From assembly GCF_020873915.1 (NCBI RefSeq), contig NZ_JAHWGP010000025.1:1-64000 (forward strand): DNA of 64,000 nt, read 5' to 3'. Positions 1 to 9,952 of the stretch are shown here, one piece after another (within the stretch, counting starts at the first letter, position 1; each line of letters starts with the position of its first letter). The notes beneath the pieces are model-generated. The model worked only from the letters and a program-made list of their open reading frames with translations, was not told the DNA's origin and did no database searches. The DNA is from Streptomyces sp. DH5 (GTDB taxonomy: Bacteria; Actinomycetota; Actinomycetes; Streptomycetales; Streptomycetaceae). The translations under genes and the position numbers were made by a program.

Positions 1-4
1 TAGT

Positions 5-123
5 GTTTCGGTGGTCATAGCGTAGGGGAAACGCCCGGTTACATTCCGAACCCGGAAGCTAAGCCTTACAGCGCCGATGGTACTGCAGGGGGGACCCTGT
101 GGGAGAGTAGGACGCCGCCGAAC
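5..123 (+). rRNA. rrf: 5S ribosomal RNA
   Basis: The segment matches the actinobacterial 5S rRNA as I know it: the 5' arm TTCGGTGG pairs with the 3' arm CCGCCGAA, and the internal landmarks ACATTCCGAACCCGGAAGCT and GGGAGAGTAGGACGCCGCC are present. It is the last gene of an rRNA operon whose 16S and 23S genes lie left of the window. Exact ends are uncertain by a few bases. Confidence 0.95.
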
Positions 124-132
124 AATTTGTGG

Positions 133-163
133 GAAAGCCCCGTGCCATTGGCACGGGGCTTTC
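133..163 (+). terminator. rRNA operon terminator hairpin
   Basis: A perfect 14-bp stem (GAAAGCCCCGTGCC pairing with GGCACGGGGCTTTC) with a 3-nt loop begins 10 bp after the 5S gene and is followed by a short T-containing tract. Its position and strength fit a factor-independent terminator for the rRNA operon. Confidence 0.9.
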
Positions 164-224
164 TGCGTTTTCAGGACGGCTCCACGAAGACGCACGGGCG
201 CATTCGTGGAACCGTCCCCGTGCC

Positions 225-1534
225 TTACAGGCGGCCCGCCGACTTCAGGGCCAAATACGCGTCCGCCAGCGCCGGCGCCAGTTCTTCGGGGAGCGCGTCC
301 ACGACCGTGACACCGTGCCGGCGCAGCTGTTCCGCCGTGCGGTCGCGCTCAGCGTGGGCCTGAGCCGCCGCCGCTGCCTCGTACACCGCGTCCGTGCCCC
401 CGCGCGCCGTGGCCATCCTGGCAATGTGCGGATCCGCCACAGAGGCCAGGAGGACCGTATGGCGCCGGGTCAGCCGGGCCAGGACCGGCAGCAGACCTTC
501 CTCGACGGGAGCCGCGTCGAGCGTCGTGAGGAGCACGATGAGCGAGCGGCGGGGAGCGGTGCGGAGTGCCGTGGCCGTCAGACCCCGGGCATCGGTCTCG
601 ACGAGCTCGGGCTCGAGCGTGGCCATCACGTTGACCAGGGAAGGAAGGACATCGCCCGCCGAGCGGCCCTGCACGAGGGCGCGCGGTCGGCGGTCGTAGG
701 CGAGCAGGTCGACGCGGTCGCCGGCGCGGGAGGCCAGGGCCGCGAGGAGCAGAGCCGCGTCCATCGAGGCATCGAGGCGAGGAGCGTCACCCACCCGGCC
801 CGCGGAGGTACGGCCGGTGTCGAGGACGAGGAGGACGTGCCGGTCACGCTCGGGGCGCCAGGTGCGTACCGCGACCGCGGACTGGCGGGCGGTCGCACGC
901 CAGTCGATGGAACGGGTGTCGTCGCCGGGGACGTACTCGCGCAGGCTGTCGAACTCGGTTCCCTCGCCCCGCGTCAGGACGCTGGTGCGGCCGTCGAGTT
1001 CACGGAGGCGGGCCAGCTTCGACGGCAGGTGCTTGCGGCTGGTGAACGGCGGCAGGACGCGCACGGTCCACGGGACCTTGTGCGTGCCCTGGCGGGAGAA
1101 GAGACCGAGCGGGCCGTAGGAACGGACGGTGACACGGTCGGCCTGGCGGTCACCGCGCCGGGTGGGACGCAGACGGGTCACCGAACGCCGGCGCTCCCCC
1201 GGGGGAATCACCAAGCGGTGGCGGGAGGCCGCCACCTCCGTACCGGGCTGCCAGCTGCTCGGAGGCCAGGCGTCGCGGACACGCGCGCGCAGCGGGCGGC
1301 GCGACGGATTGCTGACAGTGAGAGTGACGTCGGCGCTCTCGCCCAGGCGTACGGAGGTGTCGCCGGAACGGGTGAGGCCGAGACGGCGTACGGGAGCGGC
1401 CAGGGCGTAGTCGCAGGCGCAGGCCACCGCGAGGGGGGCGTTGACGGCGAGGATGCCCGTCCAGCCCGGTTCCCAGATGCCGACGGGGAGGGAGCCGAGT
1501 GCCGCGAGGAGGGCGGCGCGTCCGGTGGGGGCCA

Positions 1535-1535
<1 letters not shown>
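225..1535 (-). CDS. DUF58 domain protein
   Basis: This 436-residue protein carries the DUF58 family signature: a central SLREYVPGDD..SIDWRATAR segment (about residues 195-215), followed by a von Willebrand-A-like fold starting VLLVLDTGRTS. The N-terminus has a short hydrophobic stretch and a beta-rich region (about 60-130). In known MoxR/DUF58 clusters the AAA ATPase is thought to act as a chaperone for the vWA-like partner at the membrane, but the biochemical role is not established. The ATG shares one base with the stop of the upstream MoxR gene (TGATG), so translation is probably coupled. It is the last gene of the five-gene cluster and converges on the rRNA operon. Confidence 0.9.
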
Positions 1536-2523
<988 letters not shown>

Positions 2524-2527
<4 letters not shown>

Positions 2528-3720
2528 GGACGGCGTACCTCTCTTTCGAGGGCGTCGAGTTGGTCGGCGAGCCGGATCAGTGCGGTGTCGTTGCCCGGGG
2601 GCGGGCCGAAGAGCAGCGTGTGCAGGGACTCCGCGTCGCCCCGGAGGTGGGCGGACAGAGCGGGCAGCAGGGCCTCGGACGCGTGCGCCTGGGAGGTGGG
2701 GACGCCTACGAGGGGGGCGAGGCGGGTGCGGGTGGTCGAGCGGAGAGCGGTGGCCGCGCGGTCGCGGGCGTTCGCCTTGCGGTAGAGGCGGGCGCGGCCT
2801 TCGACGGTTTCGGAGGCACGGATCCTCACCGGGAGTCTCTCCGGGACGAGGGGGCCGAGCCGGCGTGCCCGCCACAGGGCGGCCAGGACTGCCGCGACGA
2901 ACAGTTGCAGAGTGCCCCACAGCCAGCCGGAGGGCAGCAGGTCGAAGAAGCCGCGCTCCCCCTGCTCCGGGGCGGCGGAGGCGTCGGCGAGCGAGGGGAG
3001 GTACCAGACCAGCTGGGGGCGGGAGCCGAGGAGCTGGAGGGCGAGCGAGGCGTTTCCGTGCTGGTCCAGGCGGTCGTTGAGGAGGATGTCGGGCGCGCCG
3101 AGGACGACGGTGTCGCCGTCTCCGGCGGGCGCCGGCAGGCGCAGCAGGGTGGACAGGCGCTCGCTGGGGTAGCACTCGTCGGCCTGGAGATGGGTGGTGG
3201 AGTAGCGGATGCCGCCCGTGTCGGCGGTGCCCGCGCGGCGGGCGGCGGGCAGCTCGCAGTCGGGGGCGAGGGTGGAGTCGAAGCTGGTGGCGGGATCGGC
3301 GGTGACACCGGGCGCGAGGCGTTCCACGGAGGTGCTGCCGGCCGAGACCAGGACGGTGCGGCCGCCGGACTGGACGTAGGCGGCGTGCAGGCGGGTCTGC
3401 TGGCTGGGGGTCAGCAGGTCGGGGACGGCGATCAGAAGGGTGGTGTCGGGGCCGGCCGCGTCGGCGGCCTCGCCGAGGGTGGAGACCACGCGGGTGTCCA
3501 CGCCGCGGTCGGCCAGGAGTTCGGCCACGGCGCGGCTGCCGTGGGGGTCTGCGGAGCGCGGGTCGAGTTCGCCGTGGTGGGCGTCGGAACGGACCACGGC
3601 GATCGCGACGGCGGCCGCGACCAGCAGCACCAGGGCGAGGGCGATGCCGCGGGTGCGGGTCCACATCTGGCGGGCGGTGGGCGAGGCCGCGGTGGACGGG
3701 CGCGTGACCTCGGTCGTCAT
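2524..3720 (-). CDS. DUF4350 domain membrane protein
   Basis: A 398-residue protein with an N-terminal membrane segment (about residues 26-44, ALALVLLVAAAVAIAVV). An extracytoplasmic DUF4350-type domain follows, with DPRSADPHGSRAVAELLADR near its start and FFDLLPSG near its end. A second membrane helix lies near residues 265-285, before an Arg-rich cytoplasmic tail. DUF4350 resembles a GATase/Rossmann-like fold of unknown activity. Both junctions overlap by 4 nt (ATGA), with the DUF4129 gene upstream and MoxR downstream, so the cluster is likely co-translated as a membrane complex. Confidence 0.85.
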
Positions 3721-4481
3721 CCGGCGGCTCCCGGGCGGGAGTCGGTGTCCGTGCTCCGGGCGGTGCCGCTGTGCGCCGGTTGCGGCCTGGTGCGTTCCAG
3801 GTCGTGGTCGAGATCGGCGATCTGCCGGTACGACGGCTGCGTGGCTGCCCTGCCGCCGTAGGTGACGTCGTCGAAGGCGCGGGCGGCGGTGTGCAGCCGG
3901 CCGGTGTGGGCGGGCAGGGCGCGGCCGGCTTCCGCTGCGGCCTCGTCGGCGGTGCGGCCGGGGCGGACGTCGAGCAGGGCGCGTTCCTCCAGGGCGCGGA
4001 CGATGGCCCGCATGCGTTCCCGGACGGCCTGGTTCCAGTGGCCCTGGGCGGCGTGCGCCTCGGCGGCCGCGCGGTGTTCGGCGGCGCTGCGGGGGCGGTC
4101 GTCGAACAGGGCCGGAGCGGACACCGGGCGGCGGCTCGGGGTGCCCAGTCGCCACCACAGGGCGCCCAGGACGGCGATCACGGCGGCCACGACGACGACC
4201 AGGCCGAGCGTGCCGCCGGGGGTCGCGGTGGAGGCGGCCTCGAACAGGCCGCCGACCCAGTCCCAGAAGGCGTCGAGGGCCCGCCGGAACCAGCTGGGGT
4301 CGTTCTCGTGGTACATGCTCCTGGACAGCTCGCGCCGGGCCGCTTCCCGCGCGGGGTTGCGCGGGACGGTGAGCGGCGGCTCGTCGTCGCCGCTCGGCAG
4401 CAGCGTCACGGCGGTGTCGGCGGCCGCGGGCGGCGCCGGTACGGATGTGAGCACTCCCAGGACTCCCCCCGTGGCGGTCAC
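3717..4481 (-). CDS. DUF4129 domain membrane protein
   Basis: With the GTG at 4481 the product is 254 residues. That start lies 4 nt after the stop of the upstream gene, has GGAG 8 nt ahead of it, and avoids the long overlap implied by an alternative start at 4535. A short hydrophobic N-terminus precedes a linker with RRALDAFWDWVGGLFEAA. A membrane helix follows (LGLVVVVAAVIAVLGALWW, about residues 90-110), then a cytoplasmic DUF4129 domain ending in ARAFDDVTYGGRAA. DUF4129 often forms the C-terminus of transglutaminase-like membrane proteins; here it stands alone. Its stop overlaps the DUF4350 start by 4 nt. Confidence 0.85.
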   Translation of the reverse strand: MTATGGVLGVLTSVPAPPAAADTAVTLLPSGDDEPPLTVPRNPAREAARRELSRSMYHENDPSWFRRALDAFWDWVGGLFEAASTATPGGTLGLVVVVAAVIAVLGALWWRLGTPSRRPVSAPALFDDRPRSAAEHRAAAEAHAAQGHWNQAVRERMRAIVRALEERALLDVRPGRTADEAAAEAGRALPAHTGRLHTAARAFDDVTYGGRAATQPSYRQIADLDHDLERTRPQPAHSGTARSTDTDSRPGAAG

Positions 4482-4485
4482 CGCA

Positions 4486-5835
4486 TCAGCTCCCCGGGGT
4501 GGTGCCGGGGCTGTGGTCCTGGACGCCGACGGCACGGGCCAGTTCGAGGTCGAGGGCCTCGCGGCGGATGCGCTGGTCGACGTAGAGGAGCACGGTGACG
4601 CCGGCCGTGATCGGGAAGGTGATCATGGCGCCGATGACGGAGCCGATGCCGCTGACGATGAGGAACGTCCAGCCGATGTCGCCGGCGGCGCTGTTGAGGA
4701 AGCCGGTGAAGCCGTCACCGCTGAGGGCCGAGGCGACGAAGGTGAAGGGGATGACGATGATCGACGCTACGACGTTCGCGATGATCGTCGCGAGGAGCTG
4801 GATGCCGAAGACCCGCCACCAGGAACCGCGGACCAGTTTGGCGGAGCGGGTCATCGCCTTGACGATGCCCTGCTTCTCCAGCATCAGGGTGGGCGAGGCC
4901 AGGGAGAGGCGGACCATCAGCCAGACGGCGAGCACGGTCGCGCAGACGATCCCGAGGAGGGTGAGGCCGAAGCCCACCTCGCCGCCGGCCGCCAGGGTCA
5001 CGAGGAACCCGGGCAGGGCGCCCACGGCGATGATGCCGGTGGTGATGAGCAGCAGCAGGCAGATCAGGCCGAACAGTTTGACGACCTGGGGGCGGGCGTC
5101 GCGCCACGCCTCGCCCGTGGTGACCGACCTGCCGAGCACCGCGCGGCTGGTGACCGTGGTGAGCAGTGCGGTCGCGGCGACCGTGCCGACCAGGGTGACC
5201 AGGAAGACCACGCCGGAGTTGAGCAGGGCCTCGCCCATGGCGTCGGTCAGTTCGTCGAGCGTGGCGCTGGGGTCGTCGAGGGCGTCGGTGCTCGCGTTGT
5301 CCAGGACGAGGCCCTGGAGCAGGACGACGACGATCTCGGTGAGGACGGCGACGGTCAGCGAGATGCCGAGGACCGTGCGCCAGTAGGTGCGCATGGTGGA
5401 GACGGCACCGTCGAGGATCTCGCCGACGCCGAGCGGGCGGAGCGGGATGACACCGGGCTTCGCCGCGGGCGGGGGGCCTCCCCAGCCGCCGCTTCCCCAG
5501 CCGCCGTGACCGCCCGCGCCGCCGCCGTAGCCGCCGGGTCCGCCGGAGGGCGGGGCGCCCCAGCCGGGGCCGGGGGGCGGGGCGTTCCAGCCGGGGCCGG
5601 GCGGCGGAGGAGGAGCCTGGGGGGAGTCGGTGGAGGCGGGGCGGCCGGTGGGGGCCGACCACTGACCGGCCGGCGGCTGCTCCTTGGACCACTTCGCGCC
5701 CGGCTCCCGCGGGGGCCGGCCCTGCTGCTGCTCGGGGTCCGGGCCGCCGGTGGGCCCGGCAGGTCCGGACGCTCCCGGCTCCTGCCCGTCGGACGGGGCG
5801 GATCCGGGCGAGGCCCAGCCCGGAGTGTCGTTCAT
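4486..5835 (-). CDS. Pro/Gly-rich polytopic membrane protein (GDPD membrane-domain-like)
   Basis: The 449-residue protein starts with about 120 residues of Pro/Gly-rich cytoplasmic sequence, including PPGPGWNAPPPGPGWG-type repeats. The motif PLGVGEILDGAVSTMRTYW follows, then about six to eight hydrophobic segments. The GEILD motif and repeated membrane layout resemble the membrane domain attached to some glycerophosphodiester phosphodiesterases, but no phosphodiesterase domain is present, so no enzyme activity is claimed. GGAG lies 6 nt ahead of the ATG. It is the first gene of the DUF4129/DUF4350/MoxR/DUF58 cluster and probably follows the cluster promoter in the 140-bp gap before mtnA. Confidence 0.8.
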   Translation of the reverse strand: MNDTPGWASPGSAPSDGQEPGASGPAGPTGGPDPEQQQGRPPREPGAKWSKEQPPAGQWSAPTGRPASTDSPQAPPPPPGPGWNAPPPGPGWGAPPSGGPGGYGGGAGGHGGWGSGGWGGPPPAAKPGVIPLRPLGVGEILDGAVSTMRTYWRTVLGISLTVAVLTEIVVVLLQGLVLDNASTDALDDPSATLDELTDAMGEALLNSGVVFLVTLVGTVAATALLTTVTSRAVLGRSVTTGEAWRDARPQVVKLFGLICLLLLITTGIIAVGALPGFLVTLAAGGEVGFGLTLLGIVCATVLAVWLMVRLSLASPTLMLEKQGIVKAMTRSAKLVRGSWWRVFGIQLLATIIANVVASIIVIPFTFVASALSGDGFTGFLNSAAGDIGWTFLIVSGIGSVIGAMITFPITAGVTVLLYVDQRIRREALDLELARAVGVQDHSPGTTPGS

Positions 5836-5975
5836 CGTCGCTCCTTCACGGTGCCCGACCGCGGTCGCGGCGGCAGCTTGGCAGCCATCGTGCCATGGGG
5901 TGGTCGTCGACCGACCTGCCGAGGTGAGGGCTGCGTCCCTTCAATTGTCGGCCCGAGAGGGGGCAGACTGGCCGC

Positions 5976-7124
5976 ATGGCTGATCAGTACGCGCACAGCG
6001 GCGACAACAAGCGGCCGACCGAGATCCCGGCGATGCGCTGGGAAGAGCCACCCGAAGGTCCCGTCCTGGTCGTGCTCGACCAGACGAGGCTGCCGGCCGA
6101 GGAGGTCGAACTGGTCTGTACGGATGCGTCCGCACTGGTGGAGGCGATCCGCTCGCTCGCCGTGCGCGGCGCGCCCCTGCTGGGCCTGGCGGGCGCCTAC
6201 GGCGTCGCCCTCGCGGCCGTGCGGGGCTTCGACGTGGACGACGCGGCGTCGGCGCTGGAGAGCGCCCGGCCCACCGCGGTGAACCTCGCCGTCGGGGTAC
6301 GGCGGGCGCACTCCGCGCACCGGGCCGTGCTCGCCCGTGGCGGGGACACCCGGGAGGCGGCCGGTGCCGCGCTGGCCGCGGCGCGGCAGCTGCACCGGGA
6401 GGACGCCGAGGCCAGCGCCCGGATGGCCGTGCACGGGCTGGCGCTCCTCGACGAGCTGCTGCCCGGCGGCGGGCACCGGGTCCTGACGCACTGCAACACC
6501 GGTTCGCTGGTGTCGGGCGGGGAGGGGACCGCGTTCGCGGTGGCGCTGGCGGCGCACCGGGTGGGACGGCTCCGGCGCCTGTGGGTGGACGAGACGCGTC
6601 CGTTGCTGCAAGGCGCTCGCCTGACGGCGTACGAGGCGGCCCGCAGCGGCATGGCGTACACCCTGCTCACCGACAACGCGGCGGGATCGCTGTTCTCGGC
6701 GGGTGAGGTGGACGCGGTGCTCGTCGGGGCGGACCGGATCGCGGCCGACGGATCGGTGGCGAACAAGGTGGGGAGCTATCCGCTCGCGGTGCTCGCGCGG
6801 TACCACCATGTGCCGTTCATCGTGGTGGCGCCGGTGACGACGGTGGATCCGGCGACCCCGGACGGTGCGTCCATCGAGGTGGAGCAGCGCCCCGGTCACG
6901 AGGTGACGGAGATCACGGCTCCGCAGGTCCCGGTGGCCGGGACGGAAGCGGGAGGGGGGATCCCGGTGGCGCCCCTGGGGACGCAGGCGTACAACCCCGC
7001 GTTCGACGTGACGCCGCCGGAGCTGGTGACCGCGATCGTCACCGAGGAAGGTGTCGTTTCGCCCGTGACGACCGAGGCTCTGGCCGACCTGTGCGCCAGG
7101 TCACGCCAGGCCACGATTAGCTAA
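5976..7124 (+). CDS. mtnA: S-methyl-5-thioribose-1-phosphate isomerase
   Basis: The 382-residue protein converts methylthioribose-1-phosphate to methylthioribulose-1-phosphate in methionine salvage. Family landmarks are present: RSLAVRGAPLLGLAGAYG, VLTHCNTGSL with the catalytic Cys near residue 173, and VGADRIAADGSVANKVGSY with the catalytic Asp near 253. These correspond to Cys160 and Asp240 of the Bacillus enzyme. It is slightly longer than the usual 350 residues. The stop lies 4 nt before mtrA, so part of mtrA transcription may read through from mtnA although the functions are unrelated. Confidence 0.95.
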   Translation: MADQYAHSGDNKRPTEIPAMRWEEPPEGPVLVVLDQTRLPAEEVELVCTDASALVEAIRSLAVRGAPLLGLAGAYGVALAAVRGFDVDDAASALESARPTAVNLAVGVRRAHSAHRAVLARGGDTREAAGAALAAARQLHREDAEASARMAVHGLALLDELLPGGGHRVLTHCNTGSLVSGGEGTAFAVALAAHRVGRLRRLWVDETRPLLQGARLTAYEAARSGMAYTLLTDNAAGSLFSAGEVDAVLVGADRIAADGSVANKVGSYPLAVLARYHHVPFIVVAPVTTVDPATPDGASIEVEQRPGHEVTEITAPQVPVAGTEAGGGIPVAPLGTQAYNPAFDVTPPELVTAIVTEEGVVSPVTTEALADLCARSRQATIS

Positions 7125-7128
7125 TGGG

Positions 7129-7818
7129 ATGATGTCGTTTATGAAGGGACGAGTCCTTGTCGTCGACGACGACAGCGCACTGGCCGAGATGCTCGGCATC
7201 GTGCTGCGCGGTGAAGGTTTTGAGCCGTCTTTCGTAGCCGACGGCGACAAGGCGCTGGCCGCCTTTCGCGAGGCCAAACCCGATCTCGTGCTCCTGGACC
7301 TGATGCTGCCCGGCCGGGACGGCATCGAGGTCTGCCGCCTGATCAGGGCGGAGTCCGGAGTGCCGATCGTGATGCTCACGGCGAAGAGCGACACGGTCGA
7401 TGTGGTGGTGGGCCTGGAGTCGGGGGCCGACGACTACATCGTCAAGCCGTTCAAGCCGAAGGAACTGGTGGCCCGGATCCGGGCACGACTGCGCAGGTCG
7501 GAGGAGCCGGCGCCGGAGCAGCTCGCCATCGGCGATCTGGTGATCGACGTGGCCGGGCACTCCGTGAAGCGGGACGGGCAGTCCATCGCGCTGACGCCGC
7601 TGGAGTTCGACCTGCTGGTCGCGCTCGCCCGCAAGCCGTGGCAGGTGTTCACGCGTGAGGTCCTGCTGGAGCAGGTCTGGGGCTACCGTCACGCGGCGGA
7701 CACCCGGCTGGTGAACGTGCACGTGCAGCGGCTGCGCTCCAAGGTCGAGAAGGACCCGGAGAAGCCGGAGATCGTGGTGACCGTCCGTGGTGTCGGGTAC
7801 AAGGCAGGACCGAGCTGA
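7129..7818 (+). CDS. mtrA: Two-component response regulator MtrA (OmpR/PhoB type)
   Basis: This 229-residue regulator has a receiver domain with acidic pocket Asp13/Asp14, phosphoacceptor Asp57 (LVLLDLMLPGRDG) and conserved Lys (IVKPFKPKE). An OmpR-type winged helix follows (about residues 135-227, ending VTVRGVGYKAG). The sequence is typical of actinobacterial MtrA, which with MtrB and LpqB controls cell-cycle, wall and developmental genes. Alternative starts exist: two tandem ATGs at 7129/7132 and an ATG at 7141. I keep the first because the MMSFMKGR form is the one I recall for Streptomyces. mtrB follows after 1 nt. Confidence 0.95.
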   Translation: MMSFMKGRVLVVDDDSALAEMLGIVLRGEGFEPSFVADGDKALAAFREAKPDLVLLDLMLPGRDGIEVCRLIRAESGVPIVMLTAKSDTVDVVVGLESGADDYIVKPFKPKELVARIRARLRRSEEPAPEQLAIGDLVIDVAGHSVKRDGQSIALTPLEFDLLVALARKPWQVFTREVLLEQVWGYRHAADTRLVNVHVQRLRSKVEKDPEKPEIVVTVRGVGYKAGPS

Positions 7819-7819
7819 C

Positions 7820-9952
7820 ATGTCCGGTGACAGTGCCGCTCCGGCGCCCGGCCGGCCCGGGGGCCGCCAGGAGCGGCCTGTCGGCCGGAAGCCGGCGGGC
7901 TCCCGCTGGGGCCGCCTGTTCGAGGGCGGGCTGTTGGAGGGCGGGGTGCAGGGCAGCCCGGTGATCCGGCTGTTCATGCGCTGGGTGCGCCGGCCGCTGC
8001 TGCCCGTCATGCGGCTGTGGCGGCGCAACATCCAGCTCAAGGTCGTCGCCACCACCCTGCTGATGTCGCTGGGCGTGGTCCTGCTGCTGGGCTTCGTCGT
8101 CATCGGCCAGGTGCGCAACGGTCTGCTGGACGCCAAGGTGAAGGCCTCCCAGAGTCAGGCCACCGGCGGTTTCGCGGTGGCCAAACAGCAGGCCGAGGAG
8201 GCCGTGAGCGTCACGGGCGACGAGGAGAGCGCGGGGGACGGCCGCCCCTCGCAGAGCGTCATCCAGTGGATGAGCGACCTCGTGGAGTCCCTCTCCAGCG
8301 GTGGCCAGGGCGCCTTCGACGTGGTGACCCTGCCCGCGGGCGACGCGAGCGGCAGCGGGCGGGGCCCGCGCGCCTCCGGCCAGGTCAACCCGACGGCCAG
8401 CGTGCCGGCGGCACTGCGGGAGCGGATCGACCAGAACACCTCGGCGGCACAGAGCTACACGCGTGTCGTCTACGACACCGACAAGGAGTCCCAGCCCGCC
8501 CTGGTCATCGGCAAGCAGGTCAACGACCCCAACAGGGAGCCGTACCAGCTGTACTACCTCTTCCCGCTCACCCAGGAGGAGAAGTCGCTGAGCCTGGTCA
8601 AGGGGACCCTGGCGACCGCCGGGCTGTTCGTCGTCGTGCTGCTCGGGGCGATCGCCTGGCTCGTCGTGCGGCAGGTCGTCACCCCGGTGCGGATGGCGGC
8701 CGGGATCGCCGAGCGGCTGTCCGCAGGGCGGCTCCAGGAACGGATGAAGGTCACCGGCGAGGACGACATCGCGCGGCTCGGCGAGGCCTTCAACAAGATG
8801 GCGCAGAACCTCCAGCTGAAGATCAGCCAGCTGGAGGACCTGTCGCGGATGCAGCGCCGGTTCGTGTCGGACGTGTCGCACGAGCTGCGCACGCCGCTGA
8901 CGACCGTGCGGATGGCGGCGGACGTCATCCACGAGGCGCGCGAGGACTTCGACCCGGTGACGGCGCGGTCGGCCGAACTGCTCGCCGACCAGCTCGACCG
9001 GTTCGAGTCGCTGCTCGCCGACCTGCTGGAGATCAGCCGTTTCGACGCGGGCGCGGCGGCGCTGGAGGCGGAGCCGATCGACCTGCGCGAGGTCGTACGG
9101 CGCGTCGTCAGCGGTGCGGAGCCGCTCGCGGAGCGCAAGGGCACGCGGATCCGGATCGCCGGCGACCGGCAGCCCGTCGTCGCCGAGGCCGACGCGCGGC
9201 GCGTGGAGCGCGTGCTGCGCAACCTCGTCGTCAACGCGGTGGAGCACGGTGAGGGCAAGGACGTCGTGGTCAGACTGGCCGCGGCCGGCGGCGCCGTCGC
9301 GGTCGCGGTGCGCGACTACGGTGTGGGTCTCAAGCCCGGTGAGGCGACCCGGGTCTTCAGCCGCTTCTGGCGGGCCGATCCGGCCCGCGCGCGCACCACG
9401 GGCGGTACCGGCCTCGGGCTGTCCATCGCCCTTGAGGACGCGCGGCTGCACGGCGGCTGGCTCCAGGCGTGGGGCGAGCCGGGTGGCGGCTCGCAGTTCC
9501 GGCTGACCCTGCCGAGGACCGCGGACGAGCCGCTGAGGGGGTCTCCGATACCCCTGGAGCCCAAGGACTCGCGGCGCAACCGCGGGCTCGACGACGCCGG
9601 GCTGCCGAGTGGCGGCCGGCACGGCGAGAAGAGCGCCACGGTGCCGGTGCGGCAGCCGGGCGCCGACGGGCCGGGCAGGGACCCGTTCGCCCTGCCGCCC
9701 GCGGCGGTGACCCCCACGGCCGACCCCACCGCCCTGCCCGGTAACGGCGCACGGGTGGTGGCACGGACGGGAAGTACGCGGGTGACGCCCGGGTCGCCGG
9801 CCGGGGACGGCGCGCCGCACGGCGGGGACGGGGACGTCGACGCGGCCGCGCGGCCGGCGTCGGAGGGGGAGCCGGATGCCGGCGCCGAAGGGCCCGGCGG
9901 CAGTGCGCCGCGGGGTGCGGAGAGGGACGGGGAGGCTTCGGGTGGTCGGTGA
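7820..9952 (+). CDS. mtrB: Sensor histidine kinase MtrB
   Basis: The 710-residue membrane kinase partners MtrA. A first membrane helix (about residues 75-97) and a second (about 265-290, GLFVVVLLGAIAWLVV) flank an extracytoplasmic sensor region. Then come HAMP, a HisKA dimerisation helix with His354 in VSDVSHELRTPLTTVR, and an HATPase domain (N box NLVVNAVEHG, G boxes DYGVGL and GGTGLGLSIA). The last 130 residues are a low-complexity Pro/Gly/Arg-rich tail. The ATG at 7820 follows the mtrA stop by 1 nt; an in-frame upstream ATG would overlap mtrA. The lpqB start overlaps its end by 11 nt. Confidence 0.95.
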   Translation: MSGDSAAPAPGRPGGRQERPVGRKPAGSRWGRLFEGGLLEGGVQGSPVIRLFMRWVRRPLLPVMRLWRRNIQLKVVATTLLMSLGVVLLLGFVVIGQVRNGLLDAKVKASQSQATGGFAVAKQQAEEAVSVTGDEESAGDGRPSQSVIQWMSDLVESLSSGGQGAFDVVTLPAGDASGSGRGPRASGQVNPTASVPAALRERIDQNTSAAQSYTRVVYDTDKESQPALVIGKQVNDPNREPYQLYYLFPLTQEEKSLSLVKGTLATAGLFVVVLLGAIAWLVVRQVVTPVRMAAGIAERLSAGRLQERMKVTGEDDIARLGEAFNKMAQNLQLKISQLEDLSRMQRRFVSDVSHELRTPLTTVRMAADVIHEAREDFDPVTARSAELLADQLDRFESLLADLLEISRFDAGAAALEAEPIDLREVVRRVVSGAEPLAERKGTRIRIAGDRQPVVAEADARRVERVLRNLVVNAVEHGEGKDVVVRLAAAGGAVAVAVRDYGVGLKPGEATRVFSRFWRADPARARTTGGTGLGLSIALEDARLHGGWLQAWGEPGGGSQFRLTLPRTADEPLRGSPIPLEPKDSRRNRGLDDAGLPSGGRHGEKSATVPVRQPGADGPGRDPFALPPAAVTPTADPTALPGNGARVVARTGSTRVTPGSPAGDGAPHGGDGDVDAAARPASEGEPDAGAEGPGGSAPRGAERDGEASGGR